Source: UA16 sp002292325 (GTDB lineage: Bacteria; Bacteroidota; Bacteroidia; Flavobacteriales_D; Sanyastnellaceae). Taken from it: DNA of 31,212 nt. Of this stretch, positions 16,151 through 23,841 are shown piece by piece. A program made the position numbers and the translations under genes. The first letter of the stretch is position 1, and each line of letters begins with the position of its first letter. The stretch is taken from contig CALSRC010000009.1 of assembly GCA_943788645.1 (NCBI GenBank), positions 1 through 31,212 on the forward strand, read 5' to 3'. The notes beneath the pieces are model-generated. The model was not told where the DNA came from. It saw nothing but the letters and a program-made list of their open reading frames with translations, and did not search any database.

Positions 16151-16164
16151 GCTAATAGAAACGA

Positions 16165-17793
16165 ATGATTCACAGTAAAACTACGAACCACCGATGTTGG
16201 CTGTTGTTCGTCGCAATTGCCCTCTCAGCTGGCGCTTGGTCGCAAGAATGGGGTGCCGAACAAGAGCGCGATTTGCGTTGGAGTGCGCTGCAGAAAATGA
16301 AAGGTAGCAGAACCTCTTATGCACGACTTTCGAAATTACAGGAGGACAACCGAGAGGCTTTCAAGAATCTTTTCTCCTCACCGAATTCAACGCATGTATT
16401 AGATATACCGGGGACACCTGGATTAATTTTTGGCAATACAATCACTGCGACTGAGTATTTGGATGTCGCAGCAAAATTGCTGAAAGAAGAGGGCCTGAAC
16501 ATTGAGACGGAGCTGCTTTGGGTCTCGCCATCTATGGAAATTTCATCGACACGTAGAAACGTTTCGATCATCTTCAGTAAAAAAATCAAATGGTATCCTC
16601 CTCAACCCCAGCCGCCACTTGAATGGGTGGTGACCTTGAGGGCAGAGTTGGAAGCAGAGGTTAACAAGAATGGTAAAGTTCAGGGGATAAAAATCATATC
16701 CGTCCAGCTTGAATCCGTTGCTCAAGCTTTCGTGCGAGTGCTTACAGAAATCAAGTACAAGCCCATCCCGTTTCGTTCGCAGTCCTCTCAATTCCCCCTG
16801 ACTGTTGATGGAAATCCACTCGAACTAAACAACGACGGTGCTGCAATTGTCTTGGTACCTGAATCCGGCAGAACCCTCGGAATCGGGGACAACACCAATG
16901 TGATGCTGCTGGGCAAAAACAAATTACTGACTCTCCGAGAAGTTCCGCAATCAAAATACCTCAATGAACCAGGTATTCTGGATATCTCTCAAACGATTTC
17001 TGGTTATAAGTATTACGGGCGATTCACAGCCGGCATCACCGCCGTTCAAATGATAGGACATGGAAAGTACCAATCTGCTCCCGTAAACAGCATAGGCTCC
17101 AGCTGGTCACCGGGATTTCGCCTATCGTTCCTCGCACCAATGAACGATGAACCCGATTGTAAATGGAATTGGACAACGCTCTTAGGTTTGCAAACGAGTA
17201 CGTCGTCAGTAAACTTCAACGCCACTCAACTCATACAGCATGCCCTTGATTCGGATGCCATGGAATATGAGCGATTGACTGATGTTACTCTCGGCCAAGA
17301 ATCACTGGTTTCTAATACCATTTTTGCTGGATTAGGGTCAGCCTACAATGTGGGCAATTTCTTCATGAAAGCGACCGTCAACGGCACGTTTACATCAAGC
17401 CGTTTTGAGGCCACTGCCGACATTCAGCAGCGAGGGCACTACCCTTCCTTGTATGGAATTACCATCGATGACCCCGGCATCTATGATTTCGGAGCATACA
17501 GCACATCCTCGGCCGCAGCGTATGACAACGCATTGGGATGGATGGCAGAAGCTGCCGTGGGCTATCGATTTTCTTTTGGCAGTGCCGATTGGCTGAATTC
17601 GGCTCGCCCCATGTGCTACCTCTCCGCAGGCATCCGTCATCATTCGGAGGCGAGGGCAGGCGACAGTCCATGGGTCGAAGAAACCCAATCATTGCAGGGT
17701 GCGCTGAATGCATTCGGAAGCAACAATTTCCAGACGTATTTCATAGAGGTTGCCTTTGATCTCAGGAGAAGGACTCCCCCATTAACCAGCTAA
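16165..17793 (+). CDS. predicted outer-membrane beta-barrel protein
   Basis: The 542-residue protein begins with a signal peptide (hydrophobic core LLFVAIALSAGAWSQ, cleavage likely after about residue 26). A soluble, mixed alpha/beta region reaches to about residue 280. After that, amphipathic stretches with alternating aromatic/polar residues and short turns dominate (YYGRFTAGITAVQM, GFRLSFLAP, AAVGYRFSFG, CYLSAGIRHH), and a strand FQTYFIEVAFDLRR lies near the end, in the manner of outer-membrane barrels. No specific family is recognised. It is the first gene of the rightward operon and diverges from the GTPase gene, with the start codons 75 bases apart. In context it would be the outer-membrane component. 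A periplasmic protein with a small barrel is the other reading. Confidence 0.75.
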   Translation: MIHSKTTNHRCWLLFVAIALSAGAWSQEWGAEQERDLRWSALQKMKGSRTSYARLSKLQEDNREAFKNLFSSPNSTHVLDIPGTPGLIFGNTITATEYLDVAAKLLKEEGLNIETELLWVSPSMEISSTRRNVSIIFSKKIKWYPPQPQPPLEWVVTLRAELEAEVNKNGKVQGIKIISVQLESVAQAFVRVLTEIKYKPIPFRSQSSQFPLTVDGNPLELNNDGAAIVLVPESGRTLGIGDNTNVMLLGKNKLLTLREVPQSKYLNEPGILDISQTISGYKYYGRFTAGITAVQMIGHGKYQSAPVNSIGSSWSPGFRLSFLAPMNDEPDCKWNWTTLLGLQTSTSSVNFNATQLIQHALDSDAMEYERLTDVTLGQESLVSNTIFAGLGSAYNVGNFFMKATVNGTFTSSRFEATADIQQRGHYPSLYGITIDDPGIYDFGAYSTSSAAAYDNALGWMAEAAVGYRFSFGSADWLNSARPMCYLSAGIRHHSEARAGDSPWVEETQSLQGALNAFGSNNFQTYFIEVAFDLRRRTPPLTS

Positions 17794-17798
17794 TACAC

Positions 17799-18551
17799 AT
17801 GGCTCAATACATATATACATGCCACTCGCCAGAGTGCAATGGTAGAGAATTTTCAGAATCGCGCGCCGACGTCGCGGTCTGCACATCGTGCGGATCGAGC
17901 AACATCTCCAGGAAATCATCCAGCAGTCGAATGCTCTACCTGATTACTGCCATTGCCCTCCTCGGTGTTGGTGGATGGTACTTGGCATCCTTGCTGGGTG
18001 GAGACGATCCCATTCCACCGAATGAAGACTGCGCTCTTGTTGCGGTGCGTGCACCCGAAGTGGGAAAGTGTGGTTTCCAACTGGAGCCCGTCTTTGATGG
18101 CGGCTGCCAACCCGACACCCTTTACTGGACCAAGGACGGCATTGAACAATTACCGTTGCTGACCTCCATGGGGCAGTTTGATATCGATGGAGACGTAACG
18201 TTGCGTTTTGCCCTCCAAACAGCCTCATTGGATCTCCCGGGGAAATACCAGGAACTGATTTTGTCATGCAACAAGGCGATTCTCACAGCCAGCGAAAAAA
18301 ATGCAGAACGGAAAAGAATTGAAGGCATCGTCCAAGCACACCTAACTGACCCGTTTGGCCCATCCAAGTACGACGCTTTCGACGTCACCAAGAGCCTTCC
18401 CGATGGCTCGGTTCGTTTGCCTGATGGCCGAATGACTTCAGGCATTTCTTGGCAAAATCTGTTGTTGCTTTTGTGGCCAGATAAACGGTTGAATATTCGG
18501 ATTGAATTGGATGATTACGGGGATATTACCACCATCTATTTCTCGAAATGA
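17799..18551 (+). CDS. third zinc-ribbon / single-TM protein with a different outer domain
   Basis: Residues 1-40 repeat the module seen in the two genes at the far end of the leftward operon: YTCHSPECNGREF with C-x4-C, then CTSCGSSNISR. A TM follows at about residues 46-64 (LYLITAIALLGVGGWYLASL). The roughly 180-residue C-terminal region has no cysteine repeats of the GCTD type. It starts with a beta-rich domain with four cysteines and ends in a helix plus a hydrophobic strand (LLLLLWPDKRLNIRIEL). The gene starts 5 bases after the barrel gene stop, and its stop overlaps the next start (ATGA). I infer that the ribbon is a shared cytoplasmic docking module; the outer domain is not recognised. 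Confidence 0.82.
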   Translation: MAQYIYTCHSPECNGREFSESRADVAVCTSCGSSNISRKSSSSRMLYLITAIALLGVGGWYLASLLGGDDPIPPNEDCALVAVRAPEVGKCGFQLEPVFDGGCQPDTLYWTKDGIEQLPLLTSMGQFDIDGDVTLRFALQTASLDLPGKYQELILSCNKAILTASEKNAERKRIEGIVQAHLTDPFGPSKYDAFDVTKSLPDGSVRLPDGRMTSGISWQNLLLLLWPDKRLNIRIELDDYGDITTIYFSK

Positions 18552-19129
18552 ACTACCGACTTTTACACAATTGGCTCACAACAATTAGCCTATCCACCGT
18601 TCTCGTATTTGGAGCATATGGTCAAGGACATGCGCAAGAAAGCGAGGTTTCGATTGTGGTGTTCCTCCCGCAGGAAGGCGCTAAACCCGGGGAGGCAGAC
18701 GCGGCCCAAGCTCGAGCTATCAGCTTATTCAATGAAGGCAAACACTCCCTTTTCTTCATGAAAAGAGACAAGCAAAAGACCCTTGTGGCCATTGACAGCG
18801 GCATCGAGGCATCGTTTGAGACTTCACGTTCCTTGTATTCAACATATCCCACAATTGACGTGATTGAAAGCGTAACAGAATTCCAAGAAAGCTTGAGCGA
18901 TTTCGAACGACAAACTGGCACGAGTTGCCTTGATCCTCAAGGAAGCGTTATCGCTGTTCATCTCGTTATCGAGGGGTCTGTTTTCGATGCCACTGTCGAT
19001 CAATTTGAAAAGAAGATTCGTTTGCTCAACGGATGGAATAACCCGAGCGGCCAAATCAAGGACGGACTGAACATTTCACATTGGAGATGGGATGCAGGCA
19101 ATCAAAGAATGTACCCAACCAAACAATGA
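18548..19129 (+). CDS. small secreted protein of unknown function
   Basis: The 193-residue protein has a signal peptide (LLHNWLTTISLSTVLVFGAYGQGHAQ) and a mature part of about 165 residues with no TM and one cysteine. The start overlaps the stop of the preceding gene by 4 bases (ATGA), so the two are likely translationally coupled. The vWA gene begins 4 bases after its stop. I do not recognise a domain. Its conserved position between a zinc-ribbon/TM protein and a periplasmic vWA protein suggests a periplasmic accessory role. Confidence 0.8.
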   Translation: MNYRLLHNWLTTISLSTVLVFGAYGQGHAQESEVSIVVFLPQEGAKPGEADAAQARAISLFNEGKHSLFFMKRDKQKTLVAIDSGIEASFETSRSLYSTYPTIDVIESVTEFQESLSDFERQTGTSCLDPQGSVIAVHLVIEGSVFDATVDQFEKKIRLLNGWNNPSGQIKDGLNISHWRWDAGNQRMYPTKQ

Positions 19130-19133
19130 AATC

Positions 19134-21485
19134 ATGGTAATCGAAACGCACATCCAGAATCGTACAAATTTCATGGCGGCAGTAGCATTGCTGTTCATCA
19201 GCTTTATAGTGAGTGCACCGGCTGTTGCTCAAATGCAATTACCCGATTTATTGACGCAACACCTGAAGTCTGATGATTATGCTAAAGTATATTCTGGCAG
19301 CCTGTCCCTGAAGGAATTGAAAAAAGGAAACAGCGGAAAGGTCTGGAAAATCTGGAGTGACCGGGATAACAACAGCATCTATGCCTCGCCCGGAAAACAA
19401 TCAGCCCAATTCACGGCCCGATTCATGGAGGCCTTTGAAGTGTACGACGTGAAGAAATCTTCTAATGGTGATATTTTCTTGAAAATCAAAAGCTTAAGCA
19501 GCTCACTGATCAAGAAAGACGGCTGGATTCCAATGGAGAAGACTCTGGTTTCATCCAAGGCGATGGCGAATAGACTCGGATTGACCAAGAAATTCATGAT
19601 TCTGGCTCCTGTTGAGAGTGTGAAAAATGGAGATGTCACCTCCCTTGACGTACTGTTTTACAACACGCCGATTAAACGCGGTGCTCGACCCAATGGGTCA
19701 GAGGTGCGAAGGTTTACCATTCTTTTCGCTCTGAAAGAAGAAGAGGGAAAGGTCCTGCTGTCTACATCGAATGACTTCACGCAATTGGGGCCCGGCGGAG
19801 AGGCCGGCATTTCTGGATGGATTCCCAAGTCGTCATTGACAGAGTGGAATAGCCGAGTCGGATATGCGCCGAACCATAGAAATGCATTTGGAGAATACTA
19901 CAACAACTCGCTTCCTGTGAATTCGACTAGAAACCGGGCTGAACGAAACTGGACTTCAGGCAGTTCATCTTCGGACCTCACTGCATACAGCATAGCGGAC
20001 ACCATGCCTGACAACTGGAATGCCGCTTTCCCTCCCATGCCGAGTATCACGAAAAGACTGGAGGCAACCGCTACCGATTTTGACAAACAGCTGCGGGAAG
20101 TGGTGGTGCTTGTCTGCGCAGGTGATGCGCGTTCATGCGAAGGCGATTTCAACAAAAACCGAGCAGAGCTCGAGCGACTGAAAAGACAACTGCAACAGCT
20201 CAATATTTACTTCATACTGGACGGAACGAATAGCATGAGTCCATTCGTCCGCAGTGCCAAAACGGCAATTGAAGAAATCATTCAATCCGTTAGCAATCAG
20301 GATCGAAAGTACCTCAGCGTAGGTTACACCATATATCGAGATTATCCGGATGGCAAGTTCGCCGTGGTTTCGACCGAACCAAGTAGCGATTTCGACCAAT
20401 TTTCAAAAGAGGTCGAGGGTATCAAGTGTTTTTCTCAGGCGCCAACTCGGGCAGAAGCCTTTTACCAAGGCCTAATCGAGGGCATCAAAGCCGCCAATTT
20501 CAATGATGAATATGCGCAGAACTTGCTCGTCATCATCGGGGATGTAGGAAACCACATTGACGATTCACTGACTATTGAAGATGTTGAAGCAGCCCTCGAA
20601 GGGAAAAAGATTACGCTCTTTGGATTGCAAACCACCAACGGTGCTCATGCTTCCTATATGGATTTCAATCAGGACATTTTGAAACTCGCAGCAGCGAGCA
20701 GTTCGTCCGGGAATTGGGTGGAAGAATCAGAGTCTAAATTCACATTCAAGAGCTCGAATAGTGAAGAAATCGCAGCATGGGAAACAGAGTCCTCCATTTA
20801 CATCGGGAATGCAAAAGGTGAACCTACAGATCCCATTCAGATGAGCAATGACATAGTATTTGCCATCCAAAAATTGAATCAGAAAAGGACCGAATTGTTG
20901 CGCCAGCTTGTCCAAAGCGATATCGGCGGAAAGAAGCTTCCGACGGTGAGTGGAATCACCACCGAGATGGGAGCGATTCCGACTTCATCTACAGGCTATA
21001 TCAACACGCAACCCGATTCAAATAAAGCCGCGGCGTTTATCCCGTATGTGTTTCTGTTGGAAGAGGAATACACCAAACTTCAAAATGCATTCAGGCTATT
21101 TGCCACTGGGAAATTCGCAGCAGGCGGCACAGAGGAATTCACAAAAATCTTGCTCCAGACTTTAGGTGCCATTACTGGAGACGATCTGCTCAATAACGCC
21201 GCGTTAAATAAGGTCATTATGAGCAAAAAACTCAACGAAATATGGAACGACTACTTGCAAGTTCCATGCGGGTTGCTCTTTGCTGAAAGTACGCTGGATG
21301 ACCTCGATGCCGCCTACTCCAACAGCGATAAAGACGATTGGGGAAAATCAATGGATCGCTTCAAAGAAAAGGCCACAGAATTCTCCCAGTTCTCAGACAA
21401 ATCGGAATTCGAATGGTCTCCTGTGCTGGGCATTGCAGAACCCTTCTATTGGGTGCCATTTTCCGATTTTCCAGGCGCCCAATAA
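19134..21485 (+). CDS. periplasmic SH3-like / von Willebrand factor A domain protein
   Basis: I start the gene at the ATG at 19134, 4 bases after the previous stop. This gives a signal peptide with hydrophobic core MAAVALLFISFIVSAPAVAQ. The frame is open further upstream but lies inside the preceding gene. Residues around 45-150 look like a bacterial SH3-like domain (KVYSGSL, FEVYDVKKS, KKDGWIPMEK). The vWA domain is at about residues 355-540, with a modified MIDAS: DGTNSMS in place of DxSxS, a Thr in QAPTRAEAF and an Asp in VIIGDVGNH. A further roughly 240 residues follow. The layout of an SH3-like then a vWA domain in the periplasm resembles what I recall of TssR of Bacteroidota type VI systems. 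No other T6SS gene is in the window, so I do not call it TssR. It shares one base with the ABC ATPase start (TAATG). Confidence 0.83.
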   Translation: MVIETHIQNRTNFMAAVALLFISFIVSAPAVAQMQLPDLLTQHLKSDDYAKVYSGSLSLKELKKGNSGKVWKIWSDRDNNSIYASPGKQSAQFTARFMEAFEVYDVKKSSNGDIFLKIKSLSSSLIKKDGWIPMEKTLVSSKAMANRLGLTKKFMILAPVESVKNGDVTSLDVLFYNTPIKRGARPNGSEVRRFTILFALKEEEGKVLLSTSNDFTQLGPGGEAGISGWIPKSSLTEWNSRVGYAPNHRNAFGEYYNNSLPVNSTRNRAERNWTSGSSSSDLTAYSIADTMPDNWNAAFPPMPSITKRLEATATDFDKQLREVVVLVCAGDARSCEGDFNKNRAELERLKRQLQQLNIYFILDGTNSMSPFVRSAKTAIEEIIQSVSNQDRKYLSVGYTIYRDYPDGKFAVVSTEPSSDFDQFSKEVEGIKCFSQAPTRAEAFYQGLIEGIKAANFNDEYAQNLLVIIGDVGNHIDDSLTIEDVEAALEGKKITLFGLQTTNGAHASYMDFNQDILKLAAASSSSGNWVEESESKFTFKSSNSEEIAAWETESSIYIGNAKGEPTDPIQMSNDIVFAIQKLNQKRTELLRQLVQSDIGGKKLPTVSGITTEMGAIPTSSTGYINTQPDSNKAAAFIPYVFLLEEEYTKLQNAFRLFATGKFAAGGTEEFTKILLQTLGAITGDDLLNNAALNKVIMSKKLNEIWNDYLQVPCGLLFAESTLDDLDAAYSNSDKDDWGKSMDRFKEKATEFSQFSDKSEFEWSPVLGIAEPFYWVPFSDFPGAQ

Positions 21486-22345
21486 TGACCAACCTGATCG
21501 ATATGATTGAAGTCAACAACCTCACATGTGAATATGCGCCCGGCACCCCGGCATTGAGTGTACATGAGTTAAACATACGCTCAGGCGAGCTCACGTTCGT
21601 TGTGGGTGCATCTGGTTCTGGGAAAAGTACGTTGCTTGAGGCGCTCGGGCTCATGACCGAGACAGCCCGTTCAACCCCTGATTATTCCTTTAAGCTTAAA
21701 CCAACAGAGGACAGCTCTGCCGTGGAATTATGTGATTACTGGCAATGGGATGCGACCAAACGATCTGCCATGAGGTCCCAGTTTTTCAGTTTCATTTTCC
21801 AGCAGGAGAACATGTTTAAGAGCGTCAGTGCAATGGAAAACATGCTGCTAACCACATTGCAGAGCTCCGAACGTGAAGAGCAAGAGGCAAACGAACGAAT
21901 TGCTGAGATGGCACAAACACTTCTTCCGGGTGTAGTCCTCACTAAACCCATCATGGCCTATTCAGGCGGACAGCGGCAACGATTCGCCTTCATTCGGGCC
22001 CTTGCAAAACCGCACCGTATGCTGCTGGCTGACGAACCAACCGGCAACCTCGATCCACTCAAAGCGCAGGAAGCCATGGGTATGACCAAAGCCGTAGTGA
22101 AAGAGAAGAATACGGCAGCCGTTATCGTTTCTCATGACATTCAGCTAGCATTGAAAAATGCGGATTGCATCATCTTAATTGAAAAGCCGTTGGATGCAGG
22201 TGGAGAGCCTGCAGCGGGACAAATCGAGCCTTCAACCGTTTTTCGGAAAAAGCAGGATAAATGGAAGAGTAGCAATTCCGAACTCACTGAAAAACAGCTG
22301 AGGGCAGTTATCGAACAGTCCCTTCAATCACTGAACACTCAATGA
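21485..22345 (+). CDS. ABC transporter ATP-binding protein (LolD/MacB-like)
   Basis: The 286-residue ATPase has Walker A GASGSGKST at about residue 40, a Q-loop FIFQQEN at about 98, a signature YSGGQRQRF at about 158, Walker B LLADEPTGNLD at about 180 and the H-loop VSHD at about 215. The DEPTGNLD sequence and length place it near the LolD/MacB/FtsE branch. The segment between Walker A and the Q-loop is longer than usual for LolD, and there is a roughly 50-residue charged tail after the H-loop. The ATG at 21485 shares a base with the vWA stop (TAATG) and its own stop overlaps the permease start (ATGA), so the three are coupled. Upstream in-frame starts back to 21338 lie inside the vWA gene and precede the domain. 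It probably powers the adjacent permease. Confidence 0.9.
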   Translation: MTNLIDMIEVNNLTCEYAPGTPALSVHELNIRSGELTFVVGASGSGKSTLLEALGLMTETARSTPDYSFKLKPTEDSSAVELCDYWQWDATKRSAMRSQFFSFIFQQENMFKSVSAMENMLLTTLQSSEREEQEANERIAEMAQTLLPGVVLTKPIMAYSGGQRQRFAFIRALAKPHRMLLADEPTGNLDPLKAQEAMGMTKAVVKEKNTAAVIVSHDIQLALKNADCIILIEKPLDAGGEPAAGQIEPSTVFRKKQDKWKSSNSELTEKQLRAVIEQSLQSLNTQ

Positions 22346-23841
22346 AACAGCGCATTCGATACATCATCCTAAAAAAGGAATTCCTGCTCATCGCAGGAGG
22401 AAGAGGCATGGCGAAATTGCTCATTTTGGTGGGGATTTTTGGATTCGCCTTGCTGGCTTTAGGGATCAACTCTGGTCTGATGAGTCACCTGACAGAGAAA
22501 ATGGAGTCCCCCTTCATGCGCCTCGTTGAAGTGGAAAACAAGGTAGGCCAGGTGACCTTTGATGAGTTACAGCTGCCCACTCGATTTGACAGCATCCCAC
22601 GTTTCCATTTTTGGAAGCGACGAGCTTTCGTGGCAGCTCCAGGCGAGCCTAGAGAAAAAGCTTTGTTCTTTTACGTAAAGTTCAATCATCATAACTCGAT
22701 TCTTGGGCTCATTGAAAATAGCGAAGACAACATCCTCTTCGGGAGATCTGGCTTCACCCAAAGAGCTAAGCATCCTGCTGCGGTTGTAATCACTGAAGAG
22801 ATGGCGTCTCGGATTGGCCTAGACTACCCAACCGGTAATGGATTGATCGAAATCAATCAATTCAGCACATCGGTTAACAACAACGAAAGCGGGATTCGAT
22901 TCCAGGTGGCCGCGATCGTCAAAAAGCTCCCTCAGAATGCTGATGCTATTATTACGGAAGCCGCGTGGAGCATTCTGAATGCCGACCGGGATGAACCCGA
23001 ATACACCAATCGATTCAAGAAAAAATGCTACTTGGTGTCACCTTCGGACACCGCAGCAGCACAGCAGAATTTTGTCGTCCGCAATATGGAACCTGCTGCC
23101 ACATTTCAAGAGTCATTCGTAATCCCCCTTTATGCCAATTCATCCAATGACCAATGGCAAGAGGTTGAATTCATACCGCAGGACCTAGATAATGTAACTG
23201 CACTTAATCCCAATGAAGATATACCTGCGGGTGATTTCATCTTTTTTCCAGCTGAGAATTTGGTCTCGCTACCCAATCAGTTTGCCAATGCACTTCAAGT
23301 CGCTTTCGATGCATTCGCACATGCAAATCTCAAAAACAAAAAAACGCCTATTCAGCTGGAATTAAGTGACATCGAATCCATGCGAAACTTGGGCATCATC
23401 TCAGGGCTAACTCAAATTTTGACCGTTGCCATTTCCTTGCTTTCATTGGGCTTTGTCATCAGTTTCGTCCTCAATTTGCTCCTCCAGCACATTGCTAACA
23501 ACGGACCCAACATTGGAACGTTGCAAGCCTTCGGCATTCCCAACCACTACATCATTTTGCTCTATAGCAAAATCGGTCTCGGTCTCATTTCCATCGCCTT
23601 TATCCTGGGTTTTTTGCTGAGCCTGGTGCTCGGTCCTTTGGTCTTAGAAGGAGTTCTTTCGCAGATTGGGTTAGGAGATGAAGCAGATCAAATCTCTTTT
23701 TCAATCAGCCGACCTCTCATAATTGCCTTGGCCTTTATCGCATTCCCAATTACGGTGGTCTACTTCACGCTCCAATCGAAATTGAGCCAATCAAAACCAG
23801 GCGATTTAATCTATTCACGCGATAAAACAACCCAGCAATGA
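22342..23841 (+). CDS. FtsX/MacB-type ABC permease
   Basis: The 499-residue protein has one TM near the N-terminus (about residues 25-45, LLILVGIFGFALLALGIN) and a roughly 300-residue periplasmic region. Three TMs follow near the C-terminus (about 352-378, 408-434 and 458-480). This 1+3 layout with a large periplasmic domain between TM1 and TM2 is that of the MacB/LolC/FtsX permease class, which works by mechanotransmission and does not move substrate across the inner membrane. It overlaps the ATPase stop by 4 bases and the giant secreted protein start by 4 bases. Only one permease gene is present, so a homodimer is likely. Substrate or partner is unknown; the neighbouring periplasmic vWA protein is a candidate. 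Confidence 0.87.
   Translation: MKQRIRYIILKKEFLLIAGGRGMAKLLILVGIFGFALLALGINSGLMSHLTEKMESPFMRLVEVENKVGQVTFDELQLPTRFDSIPRFHFWKRRAFVAAPGEPREKALFFYVKFNHHNSILGLIENSEDNILFGRSGFTQRAKHPAAVVITEEMASRIGLDYPTGNGLIEINQFSTSVNNNESGIRFQVAAIVKKLPQNADAIITEAAWSILNADRDEPEYTNRFKKKCYLVSPSDTAAAQQNFVVRNMEPAATFQESFVIPLYANSSNDQWQEVEFIPQDLDNVTALNPNEDIPAGDFIFFPAENLVSLPNQFANALQVAFDAFAHANLKNKKTPIQLELSDIESMRNLGIISGLTQILTVAISLLSLGFVISFVLNLLLQHIANNGPNIGTLQAFGIPNHYIILLYSKIGLGLISIAFILGFLLSLVLGPLVLEGVLSQIGLGDEADQISFSISRPLIIALAFIAFPITVVYFTLQSKLSQSKPGDLIYSRDKTTQQ

Noticed and set aside
19134..21485. Calling the vWA gene tssR and the locus a type VI secretion system
   Set aside because: No sheath, tube, spike or baseplate genes are present; the domain resemblance alone is not enough.
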